Source: Trichoplax adhaerens
Lineage: Eukaryota; Placozoa; Uniplacotomia; Trichoplacea; Trichoplacidae
Assembly (NCBI RefSeq): GCF_000150275.1
Contig: NW_002060946.1
Span: 3,695,035-3,759,034 of the forward strand
DNA: 64,000 nt
Reading direction: 5' to 3'
The notes under the pieces were generated by a model that saw only the letters and a list, made by a program, of their open reading frames with translations, was not told the origin of the DNA and made no database searches. The translations under genes were made by a program, and so were the position numbers. Each line of letters starts with the position of its first letter. The stretch's first letter is position 1. Positions 37,901-50,754 of the stretch are shown one piece after another.

Positions 37901-40900
37901 TTCTTAGAAATGATAATAGTTATGACCGTTTATTGCAGTTATTAGGAGCAGTAGATAAGATTGCTTTTTGGGTGGATCTCAACTCCATTGTGGACATGTT
38001 GACTATTCCACCTATCATTGTGGCCGCTCTTCTAAACTCGGATTGGCAAGGTAGCTATAAATTAAGAACGATTTCTGGTATTCTAATATAAAATTGCTTT
38101 CATGAAATCTATCTAATTACCATTAAAAGCAAAATAATAGCTACAATTAAGGTAGATAATATTAGTAAATATTCTTTAACAATAAGTTATTTCAATACAT
38201 GATACTGTACTATCATGTTAGTAATGCCTTTTTAAAGGCTGCTGAAAGTGGTTCTTAGTGGTCTGAGACTATATGTATTGGATCAATTTTCAAAATGTAG
38301 TATTGCTCTCCATTGCTTGCAAATCAAAGTTGCTTCATTAACTTTAATTCTATACATGTTATCATATGTTTCAGAATCTTTCTATTCCGTTGTAATTCTA
38401 TTTATTCACTATTAAATCAATTGCATTATCAATCATTACGGGATATGGCTTTACAGTAACTACATAATGCCTCTATGTCAGTTAATTTTCATTTGTATTG
38501 TATTTACACTACTATAAGTTTTCTGTTTAAGTCCTGTAAGGCTAATATAGACTCACGTTTCTAAGCGTTACTTCTAATCTATAGATATCTGCATATTTAT
38601 GCTTATGCAGTTCTTCTTAACGTTATCATACTTACAATGCATTTTACAGCTTCCAATATTGTTCGTATTAAGTTCTAATTTTACGTATTATGTATGCATT
38701 TATTATTATACACTTTTTGACCTCAGTAATCGCTATTTATACAAATTTGTGAGAACATATTGGCAATAACTATAATAATCTTTTTTAGTAATATTTTATG
38801 TATCATTCTTATAAATTAATTTTTGTTTAAAATAGGTCTAAAATTTTGTCGGTCTTTAATAATATGTAAAATTCCTGATACTTTACGATATTTTGGTATA
38901 CTAGCGTCAAGGTAAGGTACCTAGCGATGCTAGGTTAACAATATCAGCATAAAATATTTTAATTACTGCAAAGAAGATATTATGGATTCTTAACTTGACT
39001 TTTGTTGTAGTGAACGGACAAAGGTGGCAAAGATGATTTGTAATATCACGGGTTGGTGGTTAGCAGCTGCCGGAGCATTTCATTTGGTTAGTTGGATTAT
39101 ACAGTAAATAGTAGATGCAAGCTTATATAGTTACATCGTCCATTCATGACATATCTGTTAGTAGAGATGACTGAAGAGTAACCGCAAAGTAGTAGAAAGA
39201 TATTGTTAATTAGACTGTACTAATAGTAATTATGGAATATACAATATACGCCTATACCACAGATTGAGACCAATGGAGACCCTTGGAATGTTCCTTCGAA
39301 TGCTCGTACCATTAGCTATTTCGAGAGTGTTTGGTATCATATGGTAAGATACGTTTATGTGTTTTTTCAACGTTAAATTTAAAGTTGAAGAATTAATCAA
39401 TTCCATATATGTTTAGTTATAAATGTTAGATAAACACCCATTTGGTGACCTACTAGTAAAGTATTCACGGTTTTATGTACGTGTTCGTTTTACTATATCA
39501 TTTGTACTTTTATTATAGGTTACAATGTCAACTGTAGGGTATGGTGATATAGTTCCTAACACTATTCTTGGGAGAGTCTTTGCCATGATATTTATCATAG
39601 GAGGATTGGTACGCGAATAATATGATGATTACAATCTAGGACAAAAAATTTAAGATTTGCGTTCGTTATGTCTATAATAAGATAGACTTAATGTTTTTGC
39701 ATACATGTATTTATTTATTTTCTGTTATTTACAGGCTTTATTCGGTAGCTATATCCCGTTACTTGCTGAGATTTTATTTAGCAAGACAAAATATCAAGGT
39801 CGCTATATTCGCGCTAGTGAAAAAACGTAAGCCCAAGATGATACAATAACAGAATATCTATGAAACTTCTACTCCATGATTTGATGTAAAATAGATTTCA
39901 GTGTTGTAGGAAAATATGAACTTATAGCTAATAATATTCTAATTAATGAACAAAATTGCTAGGCATATTATCGTAAGTGGTTGCATTAATGGTGATAATG
40001 CAAAAAATTTTTTACGAGATTTCTTCCATAAAGATCGTGTGAAGGGCAATATTAAAGTCGTTTTCTTGAGCAAGTAAGTCGAATAGTGTACTGTATTATT
40101 TGAATTAAGCGAAGATTTTATTACCTTGATATTAGACTTTATGATCTAAATATAGATTACATACGATTATATGTTGATTATTTCTTAATCATATACAAAC
40201 TTTCTCAGCTGTGCTAGTTTTACTGTAATATCACACTATTACAGATTATTTGATTTATGATTATTCCTAAATATAGAAATAAACCTTCGCCTAAGATGGA
40301 AGAGGTCCTGAAAAAGAATTTTGCTTCAACGTTATACTTACAAGGTTCAGTGCTAGAGCCAGAAGATTTGGACCGAGTAGCGGTGGGCTATTTAATTTTG
40401 TAGCTATTGAATCGCATTCCAATATTTGTGTTAGCGGAACTTTTATTTATGCTCCTATTTTTATTTATTAACAGATCAAAGAAGCCAATGCTTGCATCAT
40501 CCTGTGTGATAAATCTTGTGCAGATCCTGAGCGAGATGATGCAGAAAATGTCATGAGGTAGAGTTATTTGCTGCTGAGATTTGTTGAGATGACCAAAAAA
40601 GTTTTTAATGTAACCTGTATTGGAATTACAACGTAGGGTCATTGCTATCAAAAATTATATGCCATATATGAAAGTCATTGTGCAAATCAACCGATATAAA
40701 AGTAGATCTGTATTACAAAATATTCCTAGTTGGAGGCCAGAGAAGGGAGATGCTGTCATTTGTCTGAGTAGTGTAAGCTAGCTAAAGAATTATCTTGATA
40801 TTTCTGCAAGCACATTCTGTAAATCGATTAATTAGTTGAGTACACTTATATTTATTCTTTTAGCTAAAACTTGGATTATTTGCTCAAAGTTGTTACAGTC

Positions 40901-43900
40901 CAGGCTTTTCCACATTAATGACCAATATCTTAACAACTCGATCTACCAATGGAGTAAGATAGTTACCCGTTATAGTTAACAATTGTGAAACAAATATTTT
41001 GATATATTTATGTATCTTGTCGTTTTACAATATTGATTGTTTAATCATAGGAATCAGCTTGGCATTCTGGAGATTGGCTTTCACAGTACACAAATGGAAG
41101 CGCTCATGAATTATATACCAGAAAGCTATCCGCAGCTTTTCATGGCTTATCATTTGCAGTAACTGCCGAGTAAATATTTATAACTTTTCATTATATGTTA
41201 CCAGATGCTGCCAGTAAAAATTGCTACTCAAATATTGTTTTTGATACATGATTATTATTATTTATTCATTTAGAGTATGTTATCGTCAGTTGAACTTGCT
41301 ACTACTTGCAATCGAGTTTAAGGACCCTATTACTAGAGAAAGAAAGTAAGTTGTAAATACGTAATAATAAAATGAGGTTGGCATGCATAACGTATGTACT
41401 TAGTAAGAATAAATAACTGTCTAAAGGATTGAGATGAATTAAGATATAAATAATGTTCTTACTGTACTTTTCATCGATTAATTCTAATTTATAGATCTGT
41501 TGCTGTTGTACCTTAATAAACTGTCTCATTCCTTTGGTAATTCAATGCTTTTTCTTAGATTTTACGTCAATCCTTCTAGCAAGGAAGCTATTATTACCGA
41601 GAATACGTTCGGCTACTTTATTACTGATTCTTCAAGAGATACTAGAAGGTAAAGTTAGTAGTTAAAAGTGTAGCGAGGGAATTTTGGACTAAAATGATTT
41701 AATATATTAGCTAGGCATCCTTGGTATTATTATTAATTTGTTTCTCTGGTTTAGAATAGATACTAAGATCACATTATATAATCAAAAGATCAGTCTCTAA
41801 AGTTAACTGTAATACTTATACAGATTTGTAGTTTTATCGTCTGTTCTAAAGATTATAATCTAACTTTTAGGGCGTTTGATTATTGCGGCACTTGCCATGC
41901 TGATATTCTTGATCCGAAGAAAATTCTTAAATGCCATTGTAAAAATGGTAATAAAGTGCTTATAGAATATTTTTATACTGAATATCGTTGTGTTCATATG
42001 AAAGATGTAGTATAGCATATAAAATTTTTCAAAATATGTATCTAAACTCATGAATTATATATATTAGCATCTTAAACCTATGATAACTTGGTTCATCTTG
42101 CTTATTTCACAGTGGGGTTATTTCAAGGCAATTCCGTAATTCCAAATCCTAACAGTATAAAAGCGAGTAATGGGCTTGCTTCCACATCTCGTCAGTATGA
42201 CAATCAACGTGACAGTATAGTAAAAAAGTCAATGCATCTATTGGAAGATGCAGCTGGGTGTCCTGTTAGAGATTTTGCTTTTGACTCGACTGGGATGTTT
42301 TACTGGTCCAAGAAAAAAGAACTTGAAGATGTTATACTGGTAATTTGCTTCGACCTTTAACACGTCATGGGAAGATATCAACTTTATATTTTGGATGCAT
42401 ATTGCTGTATTAGTGGTTATATAATGTTGTAGCATGAATTATTTATCTATATATTAGTTGAAACAATCGAAAATTAGGAAGATAATTACTGTGGCTATTA
42501 TATAGTACTGATGTATTTTTAGTTTGAGATTTATAAGTACTTACGTGAATTATCTTTATAAATTTACATTTTAAGGATCGTGATACCGTCTACGAAGATA
42601 TGCATAGCCATGTTGTTATATGTGCCTATGGCGATGATAATACAGCTCCTGTTGGCTTAGCAGCCATTGTAAGAATTAAATTTGTTTTTAAAATTTACTT
42701 ACTATTATTTTTAGTAATATTAATCAATCCAGTTTTGTTTTGCTTTCATAAGATACTATGAATTTACTTATATCAACTTACGGTTTGATTTATTCTGATA
42801 TTTAGATTGGACCTCTTAGAACATCAAATATTCCCATTGATGAACTAAAAACAATTATTATACTAGGTGATATCCAGTATATTAGGAAAGATGTAAGTGT
42901 CTTTTAGATAGCGCGTACTGAAGTAGATAAAAATTTATATGTGGATGATAGTTATAGGCCATTTTAAAATTTTTGTTGGTTTGTAGTGAAGGTATGAATA
43001 GCGTACAGTTATCTGGTATACGATTTAATGCTTTAAATATGTTTTCGGATCTGTGCGGCGATTGTAACTGTTTATATAATATAATTCTTATTTAGTGGGA
43101 AAACATCTGCAACTTTCACAATGTCTATGTGATGCATGTAAGTTCATAAATGTGTATTTTGCAATGGTATAAATGTATACTGTAGATTATAGCACATAGA
43201 AAGATGATATAAATTAAATATTTAGATTTATATGGAATTCGTTTTTATTCTTTGTTGTTCTAATTTACTTTAAACACTTACTTCTCAAAAATATTAATTT
43301 TTGATATTTTTACAGGGCTCGCCTCTACGACGTGGAGATATCCGATCTGTAAACATTAACCTGTGTGATATGTGTATTGTATTGGCGATTAAAACTAAAT
43401 TCGATATTGACGATCCATTTCTGGAGGATAGGGAGTCAATATTAGCCTCTCTTAATATCAAAGCAACTGATTTTAAACCAATTGATTTACCTGATAAAGA
43501 AATCATTGGCGGTGTGTTTAATCGACCTGGTGGTGTACCAACAAAGGGACATCAAGTTCCTATGTTAATTGATCTAGGTAATGTGTTACAGTACTTATGC
43601 AGAAACAGTATCATGGCCTATAGGAAAATCAATACTATATTAAGAAAGGTTTTATACTGTTTTATTACATTTAGTTAACGGAGATAATGTCGAATTTGTT
43701 GACGATGATGATGATGATGATCCAGATCTAGAGGTTCATTTAACTCAACCATTTGCGTGTGGCACTGCATTTGCATCAACCGTACTAGATAGTTTGACAA
43801 GTATGGTAAGTAGGAAAGCTAAACTAAAATTTAAAACGCGCAAAATTATCATCAATTCTTTGAGAACACAAAGGTTTTTACTAGTAGAAAGTATTTCTGC

Positions 43901-44997
43901 ATTATGTATACTATATTATTAAGATGGAATTACAATTTTTTGTTTCATGTAGGTTTATTATAATAGATCATGTTTAAGTATCATTAAAGGGTTAGTTACT
44001 GGTACATTTACTCAAGAGTTAGAACGTCAACTTGCTGAATATAGCCGCTTACAGCCCGGTAGTAATCTATCATGTGAATTTTTGCAATCATCTCGTGATC
44101 GTTGTCGAGTTTCACAATTAGGCTTAAATGAAATGCCTTTGGCAGAATTTGCTGTTAATTCACAAGGGGTTCGTATATTTTCTGATATTGTATATTTGCA
44201 ATTGTATGATCGTTTGCATTTATTAGGACGTATAATGTACGCATTGGAGGACAATTTTTAACTATGACTGAAAATTCTTCTCTTAGGAGGTAGCTACTTG
44301 TTCTTTTGGAGAATTATTCAGTTTCGCTATGAGGACATACTCTATTATGTGCTTGGGAGTTTATCGATTGAAAAACACCGATCCTCGAAGTTTATGCAGG
44401 AAACGTTTTGTGATTACATTACCACCTAGTAGGTTTATAGTTCTTCCAAGTGACAGAATATTTGTGTTAGTTCCGTTTCATATCAAACTACCAGTTCACG
44501 CTAGAAATCAACAACCACTTACCAGACCAAAAAGTAAAGGCAAAAGTGTTACAACTAAGAATACGCGAACGGTGGCGACTCAAACAGAAACAGAATTAAA
44601 TCCGGTGACTGCACAAACAGCACCATATGTGTCAATGCCAATTGAAGATGCTACCATATTAACTGACCAGATACAGCCTGATGGCTTTCTTGCACATAAG
44701 CTTTCGTCAAGAAATTTGGTTGTAACTCCGGGTAGCAATGATTATAACCATTTTCGTCATTATTCAAATGACCCTCTCACATATAACAACGATTATCGAA
44801 GCGTAAGCACTCTTCCTTCAGTTTACTCTCATGATAGTAAATTATATGAACCTGTTTCACTTGATCAAAGACCTCTTACGTCTGGATTATATGAACGTAG
44901 TCGTGAAAGGAGAAGTAAAAAGAGCAAGAAGAATAAAGCTGAGAAAGAACGTTATCCTATGATGCAATTATACGAAATTGGTTCAGTAGACACTTAA
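34914..44997 (+). CDS. KCNMA1: Large-conductance calcium- and voltage-activated potassium channel (BK, Slo1)
   Basis: Pore-forming BK subunit of the plasma membrane. Clear exons: 34914-35195, 37042-37103, (about 37839)-38050, 38836-38911, 39011-39086, 39263-39343, 39519-39608, 39735-39826, 39963-40073, 40277-40382, 40475-40557, 40637-40772, 40864-40953, 41051-41169, 41274-41345, 41559-41648, 41871-41947, 42113-42339, 42576-42668, 42806-42892, 43096-43137, 43316-43577, 43675-43805, 43953-44153, 44287-44997. Order: S0 ([15 protein letters not shown]), S1, S2-S3 ([15 protein letters not shown]), S4 ([15 protein letters not shown]), S5, filter [11 protein letters not shown]6, RCK1 with FLRDFFHKD, CxxCH heme-type motif (CGTCH), RCK2, calcium bowl (seven Asp then [14 protein letters not shown]), and a basic, Lys/Arg-rich tail. 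About 1,200 residues. The link between 37103 and 37839 is unresolved. S4 lacks the Arg equivalent to human R213. Confidence 0.96.
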
Positions 44998-46290
44998 GTG
45001 TGATTAATTTACCTCTTTTCGGCGAATTTGAATACATACGAGATTGTACAGTATATTGTATAAAATCAGTGTATATATTTGTTATCGTGCATTATTCATT
45101 AATGGAAAGCTGTATGTCGGTCAGATGCATACAATTAATTGATCAAGAAGATAGCAATATATATAATTCACTGTACACCAAATTGAGAAAATTTCCATGT
45201 TTCCTGCACTTTCTGAGCTAATTCTATACAAATTGGAAATATACTTGATGTGGTAGAGTGCAATATAATATATATAATCGAAGGCTTATGTTGGTATATA
45301 TGCTACTGGATATATTGATACCATTTATTAGCTTATATTGGTCAACTGTTACGATTGCTTGAAAGGCTAATCTTAATACTACACTGCTCGTATATACTAA
45401 AGAATTTTACTAAGCATATCCAAGAATAGTATTTTGCTACAAATATAAAACAACATACGCCTATTTATGATTTTATTACACACTACAAAAATATCCAGCT
45501 AAAATATTGACAGTCGTATTTCTTGGAGTATAGATTAAGATTGGTTAAAATAATAATTGATGAAATACGTACTCATTTACAACTATTTGACGGCATAACA
45601 TTTTATATTATTTGAAAATTGTGATGATAAATTCACTTTTAAGCACTATCGATGAGAATATTTTTAAGTACTGTATATATCTGTAGTTTTATTTTATGCA
45701 GCATCGTCTTTGGATACTGGGTACCGTATCCTGAATATACATACGCGTATACTCGCATAGACGCATGTTCGTGGGATAATTAATTTATGAAAATTTTATT
45801 CAAGCCGATGCATTTGATACTGCTGCGATATCAATATTTTGATGAATTTTGTTTTTATAAAACTAGCCTATTCTATTTCGATTATGATAATTTCAATTTA
45901 TTTATAGTAGCAGTATTTCTATCAATCAATTCTATTTTCAAGTGTCCAGTACTCATTTTATATCCATAATTTTATTTATAGTATACAATACTACGCGTAT
46001 ATGAAACGTAATTATTAAGGTATAAATTTTAAATTTATAAGTAAAAGCATTTAGAGTAATGTCGCCTTGGTTATTGTTGTCTGTCAATAAAGGCAATTAT
46101 TACAAGATAGAGCTAGTCTGGTACGGTAATACTTTGATTGAATCTCTGTGCTAAGCGGCAAAGTCTGCATAGGCCTCAAGCCAGGCATCTGTAAAATATG
46201 TTTAAATCAATCCGAAAATTCCGCTACTCTTACTACAGTACTGCAAATTGGATAGGAGTATTTTTAAGTATAGCAGTTGTAGTCCATAAG
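44998..46290. other. Intergenic stretch downstream of the BK channel
   Basis: Extremely AT-rich; contains the BK 3' flank. Nothing gene-like and no clear repeat seen. Confidence 0.6.
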
Positions 46291-46294
46291 TTTA

Positions 46295-46565
46295 TCTCTG
46301 ACCTCCTCATTATATTCCAGTAGAGGGTAAACCCGAAAGATTTGAACGGGCTTAGAACAGTTTACTTTTAATTTTAAAATATTGAGCAAGCTATATGAAA
46401 TTCATATATACTGAGAGAGCCCCTTCTAGATCTGACCTCCTCATTATAGTCCGGTAGAGGGTAAACCCGAAAGATTTGAAAGGACTTAGAATGATTTACT
46501 CTTCAATTTTTAAATAGCAAGCTATATGAAATTTATATATACTGAGAGAGGCCCTTCTAGATCTA
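46295..46565. repeat. Two direct copies of about 134 bp
   Basis: TCTGACCTCCTCATTAT starts at 46297 and 46431; both continue with CCGGTAGAGGGTAAACCCGA (or CCAG for CCGG), AAGATTTGAA, GCAAGCTATATGAAAT and ATATACTGAGAGAG, ending CCCTTCTAGATCT. High identity suggests a recent duplication. Confidence 0.93.
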
Positions 46566-46574
46566 CTGTTATAA

Positions 46575-46918
46575 TCTTCCAATAAATTAGAATATGCAGT
46601 CGTTAATGTATAACGTGCGACCGTTAAGTAAAATTCTAATTGTATGACATTTGTTTAATAATGTTTATGATCGTCTATTGGTTTTCCCCTTTTAATCAAT
46701 AAATTAGAATATGCAATCATTAATGTATAACGTGTGACCGTTAAGTAAAATTCTAATTGTATGACATTTGTTTAATTGTTTATGATCGTCTATTGGTTTT
46801 CCCTTTTTAACCAATAAATTAGAATATGCAATAGTTAATGTATAACGTGCGACCGTTAAGTAAAATTCTAACTGTAGGACATTTGTTTAATAATGTTTAT
46901 GATCGTCCATTGGTTTAA
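46575..46918. repeat. Three direct copies of about 115 bp
   Basis: CAATAAATTAGAATATGCA recurs at about 46580, 46697 and 46812; each unit has TTAATGTATAACGTG(C/T)GACC, GTTAAGTAAAATTCTAA and TTTATGATCGTC(T/C)ATTGGTTT. Copies are nearly identical and directly follow the 134-bp pair. Confidence 0.93.
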
Positions 46919-46934
46919 TTGCGGCAGTATTAGT

Positions 46935-47110
46935 ATTACTGTACGGTACTGTAGCACGGTACTGTAGTTCAGTATAGTACAGTAAAGTACGTACAGTGTA
47001 CAGTATACAGTACTGTAGAGATAATATTGTAAAGAAACTGGAAAGTGTGCACAGTGTACAGTGTACAGTATTGCACACATTACAGTATATCGCACAGTAC
47101 AAGGTATTGT
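46935..47110. repeat. TACTGTA/TACAGTA palindrome cluster upstream of UBE2C
   Basis: Dense run of overlapping ACTGTA, TACAGT and GTACAGTGTACAGTA words ending about 170 bp before the UBE2C start codon. Self-complementary, so it could form hairpins. Function unknown. Confidence 0.8.
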
Positions 47111-47283
47111 ATGCAACGGAAAAATTCAATTTAAAAAATTAAAAATATCAAATCGAGTGTTGATATTTTTGATCGATAGCGACAGAGCACCGCACACGCA
47201 GCAGAAGGAGAAAAGAATTTCATTTTACAATCATTGCATTACTGTTCATGTTATTATAAGAAAGATCAATTCTATCACAGATC

Positions 47284-50011
47284 ATGTCAACGCAAAATCG
47301 AAATCCAAGTCATAACAGCGATGCAAAAAAGACTGGTGAAGCAACTAAAACCTCTCTCAAAGATGGTAGTTCTGTAACCAAGAGGTAAGCGATAAAGACG
47401 AGTAGGATGTACGATCGGCGCTTTGAAGGTTCCGTTGTAGTTTAAAAAATTTCTCTATTCGCCCGTTTATGCATTACGCGATACTGTAGGATTATGCTTA
47501 ATTTCGATGTACTGTATATATTCTGCCATAGAATTATTTTTTCTCTGTGTTTAGCGTTTACATCAGTAATTGAAAAAATTTTCCGATGGTCATCTTGATG
47601 TGTATCAATCGGTGTACGCCTAGTTGGGGTTTATAGCTTATATACGAGTACAACTGATCCAACGTATTGTATAGTAGAATTTGAGTAGTATTCTGATGCT
47701 TAGACTTTCCAATTACTGCATATACACCCTGTATCAAGATATTTGACATGTCTTATTTTAGTAGCCCTGTTTGGTAAATTAGATCAATCTTTCGTTGCTG
47801 TAGTATTAACCAATAGTTACTTAATTGATCGCTTCTTGATTCTCATTCATACGTGGATCATCTTTAAACTAGGTTGCAACGGGAACTGATGACTTTAATG
47901 GTAAGTTTATTACTTATTATATTATTTATACTGCAGATATGAATACTGTACCATTTCTTAATTGTTGAACGGAGAGCTCAAACTAGGCTATAGAGCAATA
48001 TTTTAAAGATAAAAACTTTTCTATAGTACGTATCTCTGTATCTAGCAAATATCGTGAAGAATTTTTTCTACGTTACAATTTAGGATTGATTTGTATAAAT
48101 AGCAACAAACTTTGTGCTCGGTGTGTTGCTAATAATAATACAATTAGTTAGAAAGTTAGTTCTGTAACGTATATATTCTTGCTTGAAATGTCTGCAATCG
48201 CAATTAATGCTCCAGAGTTGATGCCTTTGCAAATTTCGTATGCCGCTTGATTTGTTGTGTTGATTAATCCTAACCGTAAAACAACTACTGCAGAAATATG
48301 ACGATGAAGGAATGTTAAGAGATCTATGCGAGTTGTTATTAGTATTTTCAATGCTATTACTCTATTTATCAATTGACCTAATACTTTCCAGATGTCAGGA
48401 GATTATGGTATATCTGCTTTCCCTGACAACAATAATATGTTTCGGTGGATTGGTACTATTATTGGTGCGAAAGGAACTGTAAGTAACACCATTTTAATTT
48501 GCTTTCGTATTAAAGCTCTTTTCCTCGTAACGTTTATACGTATGTGACAAAATCGGCAGTCGACTCTATTTCTCTATGCTAGATTATTTTCTCCCGTAAT
48601 TATGTGCTATAATTAGGCAATCTGTTTGTCACATTAGGTTTACGACAGTCTAGAGTATAAATTAACCCTGGAATTTCCAAGCGGTTATCCTTACAAAGCC
48701 CCAACAATTCGCTTCGAAACACCTTGCTATCATCCTAACGTTGACCAATGGGGTAATATATGCTTGGATATATTAAAGGTAAACTAACTCTATTCCTAAG
48801 ATTCATAATAGTAACAAATTTACTACATTGACGTAGCATATTGTAGATAAAATTATTAAGATCGCCGATGACAAATTGCAGGTGCAAGATGATTTATTTT
48901 ATCAATTTATGTCTGTAATATTATAATTCTTGCGATAGAAAAAAAGTATAAAAAATCGTATAAATGTAAAATTTATAAGAAATGAGTAAATTATATGGGT
49001 CCCTTTTAAGGCTTTAGATGTGGCATTGGACTGCAACGGGCCCTGTACCTATCTCGTACTTATTAGTTTGTAATGTTAAGATGTAACAGTTTGTGGTTAT
49101 AAATATAATTTATAGTATGGAGAAATTGTTTTATCAATAATATGCATTGGGGCTTAGTTCATAATTAGTGGGTATGTCATCGTCAATTTTACTGTTGTCA
49201 CATCTGCATAGGGATATGTATGCAGAGACATGCATCAGGGTACTTAATCAATTATAGAATACAGTTAGTTGCTATTTATTTTCGTGTAGTCTTTGAATCA
49301 AAGTGATTTTTAAGTTGTAGAATGTAATTACGGGAGATTTAAAAATTCGTTATTATTATACTATAGGAAGAATGGTCTGCCCTATATGATGTAAGATCAA
49401 TATTAGTATCGCTCCAGAGCTTGTTAGGAGGTATGTTGACTATATTTTCGCCTATCGTAGTAGTGATTATCATGACCATTGCAAAGAAAAAAGATTTAAT
49501 TTTCTCAAAGTTCATTACTGACGTTAATATTCTTAAATAAAATCGGTAATTTTAGAGCCAAATGTTAAAAGCCCATTGAATACCCAAGCTGCCAGCTTAT
49601 GGGAAAATCAAGAAGGTACTTGTTTGATTATATAAAGTTGGTTTTTAAGGTATTATTACCAAAATATCTTCACGTACGAATTACAGCTTGCAAACAGATA
49701 GTTTTAATAATTACTTCGCTGTAAATCATTTTACATAGTACTGTACTAGTTTAAACTGTACAGTATCTCTTTAAAAATCGGTAAATATCACAAAATATGT
49801 TCGATTTCTGGTTTAAGTTTGGTAATGGAGATTTATTGATGATGTAATAAGCTAAAAAGGCTAAAAATATCAAGAGCCGAAATTTGTCAAGAATTTTCTT
49901 AACTATAGACCTTTACTTTCTTTCATTGGTATATTTTAATTTGTTGTAGAATACAAGAAGGTGTTATTGGAAAAATACCGCAGTGCTACCTCTCAGTCTA
50001 AATCAAAATGA
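47284..50011 (+). CDS. UBE2C: Ubiquitin-conjugating enzyme E2 C (APC/C E2)
   Basis: E2 enzyme that starts ubiquitin chains on cyclins and other substrates of the anaphase-promoting complex. Seven exons: 47284-47384, 47873-47900, 48392-48478, 48638-48778, 49367-49430, 49556-49615, 49950-50011; phases close and give 180 residues (human 179). Motifs: MSTQNRNPSHN, KRLQRELMTLMMSGDYGIS, AFPDNNNMFRWIGTIIGAKG, LEFPSGYPYKAPTIRF, active-site block TPCYHPNVDQWGNICLDILK with catalytic Cys114, ALYDVRSILVSLQSLLGEP, SPLNTQAASLWENQEEYKK. The UBE2C-type N-terminal extension and the LMTLMMSGD junction separate it from UBE2D/UBE2E. Exon 2 is only 28 bp. The start ATG is the only one in frame upstream of KRLQRE. 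Confidence 0.97.
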
Positions 50012-50754
50012 AGCCTTGTGAATCTCATAATTATTATTCAGAATGATTTTAAGATTGTACATAATGGGGTATCTGCAACAAATTTGCTTTGAAAATAATC
50101 GTATATGTTATGTTGGGCTAATTTAATCACTTTTATTATGAATGTATACTTTTATATCTGCCCTTTAGGTAGTCTAGTTACATGTTGGATTGTAAAAGTT
50201 TATCTTTGCTTGAGTAGAAATTGGTATATATGCGTATATCGTATATGCAAATTCGACGGCAATGTAGTTCTGGATGTGTTTTTATGCCATTCGTCATTAT
50301 CACTACTTTATCACTAAAATGATTTTTCATTTGTAAATTAAAACTGCTATTTCTGAGTGAAATTTTGGTAAGAATACATATACGTGTATATGACGGTATG
50401 TTTAAGGGTATTTTATAATATCACAATACAACTGTTATACTCTACTCAGATGTGATCATACCTGTATACCTATAGTGTATCTACATCGAGAGAGAAATGG
50501 AATAATGCTGAATTGAAACAATAAATACGTGCATCATATCAAATACAAGCGCAAAGTAGCATAACTCCAAAACAATCTTCATGCAATTTAATTGATTGTT
50601 TATTAACAGTAGGCCGACATCAAGAGCACGCAAACGAGAAAATATATATTGCAACCAATAGATACAAATATTGAAGGGTAATTTTGTACTGTACAGTACA
50701 TGCAAATGTCATTGTTAAAAGATAATGTAATCATTTCATCCAAGCATAGTAATT
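50012..50754. other. Intergenic stretch between convergent UBE2C and RanBP9/10 genes
   Basis: 3' flanks of the two genes; AT-rich, no further gene or repeat seen. Confidence 0.6.

Noticed and set aside
46868-47129. Overlapping Tyr/Cys/Thr-rich minus-strand frames
   Set aside because: Translations of the TACTGTA repeat cluster; repeated YCT/TVH words show simple-repeat origin.
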